Virus record (IMG/VR): IMGVR_UViG_3300001749_000016
Coordinates: 1-20,109 of that record
Direction: 5' to 3' (one strand)
Source of the DNA: a virus
DNA length: 20,109 nucleotides
In this document: positions 5,983-12,722 of the stretch, one piece after another
Numbering within the stretch: the stretch's first letter is position 1
Layout: every line of letters begins with the position of its first letter
Translations under genes and position numbers: made by a program
The notes under the pieces: generated by a model
Told to the model about the DNA's origin: nothing
The model's database searches: none
The model's input: the letters and a program-made list of their open reading frames with translations, nothing else

Positions 5983-8429
5983 CACATGCCCCTCCGACCG
6001 AGGGACACCGCCCGGGCAATATCCGCCGCGACCTGTGTGCGGGATTGCCGGAAGCTTTCGGCATCGCGGGCGTTGATCGTGACGGAGATATTCGAGGCTG
6101 CACTCGCCCCCTGTCCATATCCAGCAGCCTCACGACGGGAGAGGACGCGTTCACCTCGTTGCAGGATCGCCGGAACTTCGTCGGGTTTGATGCCAGCCCA
6201 GCCACCGGAATGCATGCGTGGTGCGCCTGCGAAGGCCAGCGCAGGGACCATGCGGCCCGGGCCCGGCGATCCGACCGTGCCGCCAGCATGCAAGATATCT
6301 GCGAACAACCCGCCCGCACCGCCCAGCGCGCCAGAGAGGGCGTTGGCGATGGGACCAAGGATGAACCGCCGCGCGGCCAGTTTGGCCAGATCGGCGATCA
6401 TCGACGTAACGAGGTCGCGGAAGTCCAGTTTGCCGGATTTGACGAACTCGCCCACGGCGTTCTCGGCGCTTTGGAACGCGCCAACCAATGTCTGGCCGAT
6501 ATCGCCTCCAATATCGCGCGCCTTGGCGGCATAGTCGGCGAGTGCCGCCGTCATCGCGCCCCAGCCTGTTGCCGCCTGTCCGGCACCGGCAGCAGCAGCC
6601 GCACCGGCATTGCGGGCAGCACCACCTGCGCCATCCGCTGCGGTGGTGGTGTCATTCAGCCCGGCCGCCAGCGCATCGGCAGAACTGGCGGCATCGGCCA
6701 GTGCAGCTTCCGCCTCTGATCCGGTCCCAGTCACCGCGTCACGCAACGCTTGCCAACTGGCGAGCGGTCGACCTGCGGCATCTGCCAGCATCCCCGCCGC
6801 CTCGCGATATCCATCGGCGCGGGCGCGCGCATCGTCGGCCATTGCGCCAAGGCCAAGGTCTGGCGGTTCAAGATAGGTGCGCGACAGCGCGGCGGAAAAG
6901 GCATCCGCTGCAGCCGCCCCTGCAGCCGTCGCGGCACCCTCGAAGGGGTTGCCGATCCGCGCCAGTCCCACAGGATCCAGCGTGCCGATCCGCACGCCGC
7001 CCTCACCCGTTGCCCACTCCGGCAGCAGCGCCAGCGCCGCATTCAACCCGGTGATGAAAGTGTTGATGCGGGTGACGACGCCGTTCAGCATCGCCTCGAC
7101 GCCCGAGATCAGCCCGTTCGCCGCCTGGAATGCGAAGTCACCGATGGCTCCCGGCAGACTGCCCCAGATCGCCACGGCGGCATCATAGGCCCCCCGGAAA
7201 ATCGCCGCTGTCCGGTCGCCGAAGCTGACCACGCCCGCGATGGTGCCCTCGAGCGCCGAAAGTCCGGACGCCTTCAGGCTCTCCCAACTGGCCGACATGT
7301 TGGCAAAGGCGGCATCCAGCCCCAGCTCCATTCGGGACCACACCTCCTTCGCAAGATCGCCCAGCAGCTGGAACGCCTCACCGACGCCGCCGACCTTGGT
7401 CACCAGTTGCGAGAATTGATAGACCAGCTCACCCGCACCGACGATCATCGCGCCGATGCCGGTGCGGATCAGCGCACCGCGCAGAACAACCAGTGCCGTG
7501 GCGACCCCGCGTACCGACAGGGCGGCTGCCGCCATGCCCGCAACCCAGCGCCCGGCCATGATGCCTGCGAACGTCGCGGCATAAGTGGTCAGCCGCCCGA
7601 TGTTGTCAAAGAGTGCCTTGATCGCGATGCCCACCGGCCCGGTGGTGCGCGCGACGCTGGCCAGCGCATTGGCCACGGCCTCCAGTGCCGGAGCGGCCGC
7701 AACCGCGAGTTGGTTCGAGACGCCGCGCCAGATCAGCCCCAGCCGCGAAATCGCATCATTGGTGCGTTCGATCTGGTCAGCATCCTGCTCAGAAACCACC
7801 ACCCCGAAGGCAAGCACGTCCTCGGTTGCCTGGCGCAGAGTCGCTGTATCAATCCGCGACATGGCGATGGAGCCTTCCTCGCCGAAGAGCTGCCCCGCAA
7901 CGGCGGCGCGCTCAGCCGCAGGCACGAAATCCGCGATGGCGGCGTTGATCGCGCCGACGCGCTGATCAAGCGGCAAGTCGATCAGGTCAGAGGCGGAAAG
8001 CCCGAGCCGGTCCAACGCGTCTGCCGCGGGGCCAGTCCCGGCGGCCGCCTGGCTGAGGCGGCGTGTCAGATCCTTGGTCGCCTGTTCGATCCCGGACATC
8101 GACACGCCCGCCAACTCGCCCGCGCGCTCCAGCGTCTGGATCGAGGCGACCGTCGTCCCGAGTGATTGCGCCAGCTTGGCCTGCGCATCGACGGTCTGCA
8201 GCCCGGACCTGATCATCGCTGCCCCGGCTGCGGCCAGTGCAGCCGTGGCGGCAGCGGCCGCCAGCGTGGCGCGGCGGGCAAATGCGGCGACGCGTGCATT
8301 CGCAAGATCCATCTCGCGCGACAACCGCCCGAACCCGCGCGCCCCGGCCTCACCGACGCCTTCCAGCTCGGCGCGTACCTGGCGGCCGCCTTCCGCCACG
8401 AGGCGCACGGAGACCCTTTTCTCAGCCAT
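5982..8429 (-). CDS. Tail tape measure protein (lambda-type C-terminus)
   Basis: 815 residues from the ATG at 8429, preceded by GGAAG and overlapping the end of the frameshifted chaperone frame; an in-frame ATG at 8453 is less likely. Tape measure features: Ala/Gly-rich helical sequence, hydrophobic helices (about residues 50-75 and in the middle third around 290-345), and long helices in the Ala-rich C-terminal half. The region LDFRDLVTSMIADLAKLAARR, then RMHSGGWAGIKPDEVPAILQRGERVLSRRE, resembles the C-terminal segment of lambda-family tape measures. The protein sets tail length and is ejected ahead of DNA. It is much longer than the roughly 220-residue RcGTA tape measure, so the tail should be correspondingly longer than a GTA tail. 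Largest complete gene in the window. Confidence 0.93.
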   Translation of the reverse strand: MAEKRVSVRLVAEGGRQVRAELEGVGEAGARGFGRLSREMDLANARVAAFARRATLAAAAATAALAAAGAAMIRSGLQTVDAQAKLAQSLGTTVASIQTLERAGELAGVSMSGIEQATKDLTRRLSQAAAGTGPAADALDRLGLSASDLIDLPLDQRVGAINAAIADFVPAAERAAVAGQLFGEEGSIAMSRIDTATLRQATEDVLAFGVVVSEQDADQIERTNDAISRLGLIWRGVSNQLAVAAAPALEAVANALASVARTTGPVGIAIKALFDNIGRLTTYAATFAGIMAGRWVAGMAAAALSVRGVATALVVLRGALIRTGIGAMIVGAGELVYQFSQLVTKVGGVGEAFQLLGDLAKEVWSRMELGLDAAFANMSASWESLKASGLSALEGTIAGVVSFGDRTAAIFRGAYDAAVAIWGSLPGAIGDFAFQAANGLISGVEAMLNGVVTRINTFITGLNAALALLPEWATGEGGVRIGTLDPVGLARIGNPFEGAATAAGAAAADAFSAALSRTYLEPPDLGLGAMADDARARADGYREAAGMLADAAGRPLASWQALRDAVTGTGSEAEAALADAASSADALAAGLNDTTTAADGAGGAARNAGAAAAAGAGQAATGWGAMTAALADYAAKARDIGGDIGQTLVGAFQSAENAVGEFVKSGKLDFRDLVTSMIADLAKLAARRFILGPIANALSGALGGAGGLFADILHAGGTVGSPGPGRMVPALAFAGAPRMHSGGWAGIKPDEVPAILQRGERVLSRREAAGYGQGASAASNISVTINARDAESFRQSRTQVAADIARAVSLGRRGM

Positions 8430-9089
8430 CGCGGCTTCCTTCCATCTGTTCATTGAGTTTGCGCACCATCACCGCCTCGATCTCGGGCAGCAGTTCGGCG
8501 GCGATCAGGGGGTCGATGCCCAGCGCCTGTGCGAGCGCCAAGGCTGCGCCCATGTCCCAGCCCAGCACTGAACCGTGGGTGACCCGCAGCTGACCGCCAA
8601 GACGGCCGACGAGGTCCCAGACCTGCCAACCGTCTTGCGTTTGGGGCTGGTTCAGTCGGGCGGGGCAGTCCTGGCAATGCCCTTCGCAGGCCGTGCAATA
8701 GGTGTCGCCCCCGCCGAAGGACCACTCGGCGAGGGCGCGGAGGCGTTTTTTTCCTGATCCAGCAGCAGACCGCGCGCGACGTATTGGGTCTGGAACGCCT
8801 CGAAGACCGGCCAGATTTCCAGAAGGGCGTCGATGCCGTCCGGTGACACGTGCACAATTGTGCCCATGGCATCACCCACGCCCTCCCAATCCAGAACGGC
8901 GCGACGGGCCACGGACTTGGCCATGACCAGCGCCAGCTCTTCCGGGCTGGCATCTTCGGGCAAGGCCTCGAGGGCGGCATCGGCGCGGGCAGACACCATC
9001 AGGGCAGTAGTCAACGGCGCGACCTGCAAGCGCAGGCCGGGGGCAAGCTCCAGCCATTCAGGGGCGGCGGTCAGGTTCAGTCGGATCAT
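8422..9089 (-). CDS. Tail assembly chaperone fusion (gpGT-like) made by -1 ribosomal frameshift
   Basis: Reading 115 codons from the ATG at 9089, slipping -1 at A AAA AAC (8751-8745), and continuing in the new frame from 8745 to the TGA at 8422 gives a 222-residue fusion. The extension is 107 residues, with a cysteine cluster (TYCTACEGHCQDCPARL) followed by a well-formed helical segment (WQVWDLVGRLGGQLRV, GWDMGAALALAQALG, then AELLPEIEAVMVRKLNEQM). The only ATG in this frame that could start it independently lies late (8553), giving just 43 residues and cutting off the Cys cluster and first helix. The frame fills exactly the 220-base gap between the chaperone stop and the tape measure. In lambda, gpG and gpGT are made the same way and act before tail tube polymerisation. 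The fusion itself is an inference from sequence. Confidence 0.8.
8652..9089 (-). CDS. Tail assembly chaperone, zero-frame product (gpG-like)
   Basis: 145 residues from the ATG at 9089, which shares one base with the tail tube stop (TGATG). In-frame codons upstream to 9128 overlap the tail tube gene and are not needed. The N-terminal ~110 residues look like a compact helical protein (MIRLNLTAAPEWLELAPG, then EELALVMAKSVARRAVLDWEG), typical of a phage tail assembly chaperone located between tube and tape measure. After the slippery site at codons 114-115 the zero-frame protein changes to a low-complexity Ser/Pro/Ala/Gly tail of about 30 residues, the kind of disposable end expected for the unshifted product. 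It presumably coats the tape measure and recruits tube subunits. Family identity is from position and size rather than a specific motif. Confidence 0.8.
   Translation of the reverse strand: MIRLNLTAAPEWLELAPGLRLQVAPLTTALMVSARADAALEALPEDASPEELALVMAKSVARRAVLDWEGVGDAMGTIVHVSPDGIDALLEIWPVFEAFQTQYVARGLLLDQEKNASAPSPSGPSAGATPIARPAKGIARTAPPD
8706..8751 (-). promoter_or_regulatory. Programmed -1 frameshift signal: slippery heptamer plus stem-loop
   Basis: On the minus strand the heptamer A AAA AAC occupies 8751-8745 in the correct phase (zero-frame codons AAA AAC). A 7-nt spacer (8744-8738) is followed by a 12-bp stem: CGCCCTCGCCGA (8737-8726) pairs with TCGGCGGGGGCG (8717-8706), with a single G-U pair and an 8-nt loop. 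Slippery heptamer, 5-9 nt spacer and a strong hairpin are the standard elements of -1 frameshifting in bacteria and phages, and the position inside the tail chaperone gene is where lambda and many other tailed phages have one. Confidence 0.82.
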
Positions 9090-10030
9090 CAGTAGGCCTC
9101 GATATCGTTGATCAGGGTTGCGGTGCACATGCGGCCGGGGCTGGCGGCTTTCGCAGCTTGCCAGTCGAAGGTCGCCTGCACGCCCTGCGGCCCGGAAATC
9201 TCGATCCGGGGGCGCGGCAGGTAGACGGCGTGCACGGTGAAGGTGAAGCTCTCGCCGGACGGCAGCACATAGGCGAAGCTGATCTCGCAGGGATCGCCGT
9301 TGATCGCCTGGTCCACCAGCGTGCTGTCGGCAAAGCGGACTTCGATCCGGCCGGTGAGGGCTGCGATGGATGGGTCCGCCCCGTCGATGCGGCCGTCCGA
9401 GCGGATGGTTTCGATCCGGTCGAGGTTGTTGGCATAGGTGATTTCTGCCGAGACCACATTCCCCAGCGCAGAGCCATTCCTGCTGATCGCGCCGTTAAAA
9501 TGGCCGAACCGCTTCAAGGCCAGATCGGCAGGCGTGCCTGCACTGGTCGTTGTGGCGATGGTCTCGCCCTGCGCCACCAGCCGGGCGGTGGCCGTCAGCA
9601 GGCCCGAGCGTTGCACCTGCCAGGACAGCTGATCCAGCACGCAGCCGGAATACATCGCAAAGCGCGGCACCTCGGGCATGCCGGTCTCGATGGACATGCT
9701 GGGCAGCGTCCATGATCCGGACTGAAACTCATGGGTCCAGGGTGCCGCAGCGCCCGTGGTCGTGGGATCGCCGAAGGCTGCCTTCAGCCAGAACCCGAAG
9801 GCCTCGGCGTCGAGCGGCACAACGACATCGCCGTCCGCCGTTACCGCGTCCTTGATCGGGGCCAGGGGATCGCGGCCGTAGCCCAGCAGTTCTGAATTGA
9901 GCAGCGGCTGTTCTGATCCCAGCGAGGTGCTGGCGAAGGGCATCTTCGTGAAACCGCTGACGGGGGGCGTTCCATAGGTCGTCTCGAACGCAAGCGCCAT
10001 CTGCGCCCGCGCCCCTTGGGCTCGTGCCAT
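9089..10030 (-). CDS. Tail tube (major tail) protein
   Basis: 313 residues from the ATG at 10030, chosen because GGAGAAAG lies just upstream; the in-frame ATG at 10042 lies within that ribosome-binding sequence. The sequence (ARAQGARAQMALAFETTYGTPP, then FTKMPFAS and LGYGRDPLAP) is typical of long phage tail tube proteins with a conserved YGTPP motif, and the rest is beta-rich with TLPSMSIE and IEVRFADSTLVDQAINGDPCEISFAYVLPSGESF. The protein polymerises as hexameric rings around the tape measure. It lies between the terminator-like gene and the chaperone, the normal position. At over 300 residues it is longer than lambda gpV (246), suggesting an additional surface domain. Confidence 0.88.
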   Translation of the reverse strand: MARAQGARAQMALAFETTYGTPPVSGFTKMPFASTSLGSEQPLLNSELLGYGRDPLAPIKDAVTADGDVVVPLDAEAFGFWLKAAFGDPTTTGAAAPWTHEFQSGSWTLPSMSIETGMPEVPRFAMYSGCVLDQLSWQVQRSGLLTATARLVAQGETIATTTSAGTPADLALKRFGHFNGAISRNGSALGNVVSAEITYANNLDRIETIRSDGRIDGADPSIAALTGRIEVRFADSTLVDQAINGDPCEISFAYVLPSGESFTFTVHAVYLPRPRIEISGPQGVQATFDWQAAKAASPGRMCTATLINDIEAY

Positions 10031-10055
10031 GTCTTTCTCCAAATTATGTGGGATA

Positions 10056-10478
10056 TCAGGCCAATGGGCCGGTGGTGGTGTAGTGCAGGACGACGGTGAT
10101 CACTGCGGCCTTGAGGGCCGCCGCGCCTTCAATGGGCAGATCCACCGAGGCCGGGGCCTCGGGTTCAACCCAATCGCAGAGACCGCCCAGCGTGCGGTCG
10201 GCTTCAAGCTCGGTGCCGATAGTGGCGATCAGGGTGTCGAAAGCCGTGGCCTGGTCATTCGGGGTTTGGACCACGACCTCCAACTCTGCGCGATGCTGGT
10301 AATGGTAGCGCAGCGGCGACATCGTGACCTCCGGCTCGCCTGGCTGGCCATCGCGCAGGATGATCAGCCCGGTTGGCGGGATCCGCTCAGGCAGCACCTC
10401 GTCGCGCAGGACGAGGGCGGCAAGCGGCTGCAGCCGCGCCTGCAGCGCGGCAAGGACCGTTTCGCGGGTGGTGGGCAA
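10056..10478 (-). CDS. Tail terminator-like minor tail protein (gpU position)
   Basis: 140 residues from a TTG start at 10478, with AGGAG at 10493-10489. The frame also stays open to another TTG at 10520, but that extension (RIWPWPQQRSQL) overlies the likely ribosome-binding site. The product begins PTTRETVLAALQARLQPL and includes LPERIPPTGLIILRDG and LRYHYQHRAELEVVVQ, features I associate with alphaproteobacterial phage proteins sitting just before the tail tube gene (sometimes mislabelled acyl-CoA transferase in databases, from memory). Size and position match lambda gpU, which caps the tail tube. Its upstream flank is not the preceding late gene but the antisense cargo gene, so its transcription must run through that region antisense. 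Confidence 0.72.
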   Translation of the reverse strand: MPTTRETVLAALQARLQPLAALVLRDEVLPERIPPTGLIILRDGQPGEPEVTMSPLRYHYQHRAELEVVVQTPNDQATAFDTLIATIGTELEADRTLGGLCDWVEPEAPASVDLPIEGAAALKAAVITVVLHYTTTGPLA

Positions 10479-10590
10479 TTCTAGTTGACTCCTCTGTTGC
10501 GGCCAGGGCCATATGCGCAAAGGAGCGGGATATTGATCGCGACATAGTGGCTTTCTTGCTTGGAAATAACGTCAGTTTAGGAGAAGATAT
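10479..10590 (+). promoter_or_regulatory. Short intergenic region upstream of the cargo gene; possible own promoter
   Basis: 112 bases between the TTG starts of the gpU-like gene (minus) and the cargo gene (plus). A TTGACT element at 10485-10490 could be a -35 box, but the best -10-like sequence downstream (CATATG, 10510-10515) is 19 bases away and poor. A strong ribosome-binding site AGGAGA (10579-10584) sits 6 bases before the TTG at 10591, which is why that TTG is chosen as the start. No terminator hairpin is seen. The promoter call is weak; the ribosome-binding site is clear. Confidence 0.35.
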
Positions 10591-11703
10591 TTGGTTAACG
10601 TCGCCATCGGTTTCTTGTCGCTTCTCATAATTCTGTGGGGTGCCTATTCGCTATTCTGTATTCTAATTCCGCTAAAGCCATTTCGTTCGCGCGGCAGGGC
10701 CGCCGGTTCATTTGGGGCTTCGGTCTTGGTTTTATTTTCGGTAGGTCTGGTTCTGTCAGCGATCGATCCTTCTCCTAAGGCGCAAATTGCTACCGAGCAA
10801 ACGGTGGCGTTGGACGAACCTGCGGCAGTCGAGCCATTGATGGAAGCTGAGGCAGACACGGCACTCACCAAGAATACGGAATTGTCGAACAATATACCGG
10901 CACCATGCGGAGACGGAGGAATTGCGTTCGGCGATGTAGTCGCGGTTGATGGCGAGTCTGAGCTCCATGAGACGCCAAGTTTGGAAGCCCCAAAGATTAG
11001 GAACGAAAAAGCGTCCCTTGCACTTGGCAAAGACCATTTCCATCAGATTGACAATTCAACGACTGTCAGGCGTCTTTGTGCTCAAAGCGATTGGACCGAG
11101 ATCCAGATAGTCACACCTGACTGGCTGACTTTTGTAAAAGGTTGGGTGCCCAACACGGCACTTAGAGAAATTGAGCTGACAGGCGATGGGGCCCGTGTGT
11201 ACGTCGAAGCGGATTTCTACTGGGATGATGATACCTCTAAATATAAGGCCCAGATCATTGCCGTAGTGAACAAGATTGCGCGTGAAAACGCAAAATGCGT
11301 TCCAATTGACCCATCCTCTGTCGCGAAATCATCTTCGCGCAGCAAGCCAAGTGATCCCGTATTCTTTGTAACGTGCGGCTCTGGTACCGACGTTTTTAAC
11401 GTGTGGTTTCGCCCAAAGGACGCCGACGCAGGTGAAGTATTTGCTGCGCGTCAGCCGCTCGCCCGGAACGCGGCTGCCGATTCTTGTGAAATGGCAGCAA
11501 AGCGGGCGGCAACGCACCCTTCGACAGTTTCGTTTTCGCGAGTCTGGGATTTAGCGTATATGCCGCATGCATCGGGGCGTGCTCGGGTCGTTTCCTCATT
11601 TACAGCTAAAAACGCCCTCAATCTCGAATTAAAGTACCGGATAGACTGCCTTTTTGACGGGGCTAATTTGATAGACGTCAATATCGCGGAGAGTTTTGAT
11701 TGA
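10591..11703 (+). CDS. Antisense cargo (moron) gene: membrane-anchored SH3-like protein of unknown function
   Basis: 370 residues from a TTG start with a strong ribosome-binding site. Two hydrophobic segments (about residues 5-28 and 42-58) separated by a basic loop (KPFRSRGR) suggest a double-pass or hairpin membrane anchor. An acidic linker (65-100) leads to an SH3b-like beta region (about 112-192: GDVVAVDGESELHETPS, WTEIQIV, FVKGWVPNTALRE). The C-terminal ~165 residues are an unrecognised domain with conserved-looking cysteines (236, 262, 299, 353) and segments FFVTCG and HPSTVSF. The gene is the only plus-strand gene inside the late operon. Hand counts of three lines in it give 42-43% GC twice and 62% once, below the phage average. 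A lysogenic-conversion or superinfection-exclusion function is plausible for a moron but is inference. Confidence 0.85.
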   Translation: MVNVAIGFLSLLIILWGAYSLFCILIPLKPFRSRGRAAGSFGASVLVLFSVGLVLSAIDPSPKAQIATEQTVALDEPAAVEPLMEAEADTALTKNTELSNNIPAPCGDGGIAFGDVVAVDGESELHETPSLEAPKIRNEKASLALGKDHFHQIDNSTTVRRLCAQSDWTEIQIVTPDWLTFVKGWVPNTALREIELTGDGARVYVEADFYWDDDTSKYKAQIIAVVNKIARENAKCVPIDPSSVAKSSSRSKPSDPVFFVTCGSGTDVFNVWFRPKDADAGEVFAARQPLARNAAADSCEMAAKRAATHPSTVSFSRVWDLAYMPHASGRARVVSSFTAKNALNLELKYRIDCLFDGANLIDVNIAESFD

Positions 11704-11768
11704 GTAGTGTGCGAAACTTTTGACGCGCATCGTTTCTCATTTGAAGTTGTGGGTAGCAATAAGCACTC

Positions 11769-12401
11769 TTACAATGATATGGGCTCCGTCCATCTTGCCA
11801 CGATCAGCCCGGGCACGCCGTCCGCTGCTCGCTCAGCATCCCGCGCCAGATCCAGCCGCTTGCGCAGTTTGACCTGCGGCACCAGCAGGAAGATCGTCAC
11901 GGTGGTCAGCCCGCGGCCTGTCTTTGATCTGCTCGCCACAGCGCGACCTTTGGTATTCAGCCGTCCCTCGGCCACCAGCAGGCTCGGTCCCCGGCGCCGA
12001 TAGACGAACCGCAGGCGCAACCCCGTGCTGCGTTCCCATTCGCCGGGAGTGATGCGGCCGCCCTTGGTGCTTTTCCCGGCGGCGCGCGTGGGGATGGCCA
12101 GCCAGAACCCATCCTTGGACCGGATCAGCGGCCCAGTGTTATGCGCACCGATTATGACTGGTGCCTTGGACCAGACGAGTGCCGCTGCGTTCAGGCTGTT
12201 GCTTGATTTCGGAAAGGTCTGACTGCGGATCGAATTTGCCAGTCGTCGGCCCAGACCAGCGCCTGTGATCTGCGCCCGCCAGTCGGATTTCAAGCCGCTG
12301 CCCGCCTCGCGCATGGCGGCCGACACTGCTTTTTCCCCAGCGGCGATTTCTGCCTGCATCATGGCGACGAGGTCTGGATCGAACGCAATCTTCAGTTTCA
12401 T
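11769..12401 (-). CDS. DUF6441-like neck/minor tail protein (gpZ position)
   Basis: 210 residues, starting at an ATG that overlaps the upstream gene's TGA (ATGA). N-terminus MKLKIAFDPDLVAMMQAEIAAGEKAVSAAMREAGSGLKSDWR and the central segments GPLIRSKDGFWLAIPT and LRFVYRRRGPSLLVAEG fit the DUF6441 family seen in head-tail connection regions of alphaproteobacterial phages; it is basic and helical, as in HK97 gp10/lambda gpZ-type tail-completion proteins. The last codons (EPISL, then TAA) are AT-richer than the rest, so the extreme C-terminus may have been altered where the cargo gene was inserted. Normally the gpU-like gene would follow directly; here 1.3 kb of cargo separates them. Confidence 0.72.
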   Translation of the reverse strand: MKLKIAFDPDLVAMMQAEIAAGEKAVSAAMREAGSGLKSDWRAQITGAGLGRRLANSIRSQTFPKSSNSLNAAALVWSKAPVIIGAHNTGPLIRSKDGFWLAIPTRAAGKSTKGGRITPGEWERSTGLRLRFVYRRRGPSLLVAEGRLNTKGRAVASRSKTGRGLTTVTIFLLVPQVKLRKRLDLARDAERAADGVPGLIVARWTEPISL

Positions 12402-12712
12402 GATGGCCGAAGGTCCAGTGACCAGATCAGGCGCTCGCGATCGCGCATCGGCTCCCCCTGAACGGTGTAACTGTCCGCGCCGATCACGATCAGATCGCCA
12501 AGGCGGGGGTCTGGCAGGTCGTACACGCGCACGTCCACCATCATCGTATCACTGACAAAGCGCCCAGCGCCGAATTCGGTGATGCGATCCGGGGCGCGGC
12601 GGATGACGGGGATCGGGCGTTCCTCGGATGTGGTGGCGGATATCCAGAGAGCTGCAATCGCCATGGACGGGTGCGTGAATATCCTGTCCACGGCGGCGGC
12701 GAAGACGGTCAT
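12398..12712 (-). CDS. FII-like head-tail connector protein
   Basis: 104 residues from the ATG at 12712, 10 bases after the capsid stop and preceded by GGGA; a longer in-frame start at 12751 would overlap the capsid gene by 29 bases and adds only low-quality sequence. The C-terminal half (LPDPRLGDLIVIGADSYTV, then RLIWSLDLRPS) matches the GDxLxIG...W/V beta pattern of lambda FII, which provides the attachment surface for the tail on a filled head. Length (104 versus 117 in lambda) and order (directly after E) agree. No FI-like gene lies between, unlike lambda. Confidence 0.7.
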   Translation of the reverse strand: MTVFAAAVDRIFTHPSMAIAALWISATTSEERPIPVIRRAPDRITEFGAGRFVSDTMMVDVRVYDLPDPRLGDLIVIGADSYTVQGEPMRDRERLIWSLDLRPS

Positions 12713-12722
12713 GACGGTCCCA

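Noticed and set aside
6750-8165. A 471-codon plus-strand frame opposite the tape measure
   Set aside because: Arg/Gln/His-rich shadow of the tape measure frame with no motif or start signal.
8450-8980. A 176-codon minus-strand frame overlapping the chaperone, which could look like the second chaperone gene
   Set aside because: It is the third frame (neither zero nor -1 after the slippery site) and its translation is Arg/Pro-rich; the -1 frame from 8745 to 8422 is the one with plausible protein sequence.
11704-11768. A bidirectional terminator between the convergent ends of the cargo gene and the DUF6441-like gene
   Set aside because: I found no GC-rich hairpin followed by a T-run in this 65-base gap.
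10479-11780. Possible direct or inverted repeats at the borders of the cargo gene (GGGCCATATG near 10507 and GATATGGGC near 11777)
   Set aside because: The similarity is only about seven bases and not clean, so it does not support a transposon or site-specific insertion; no transposase is present.
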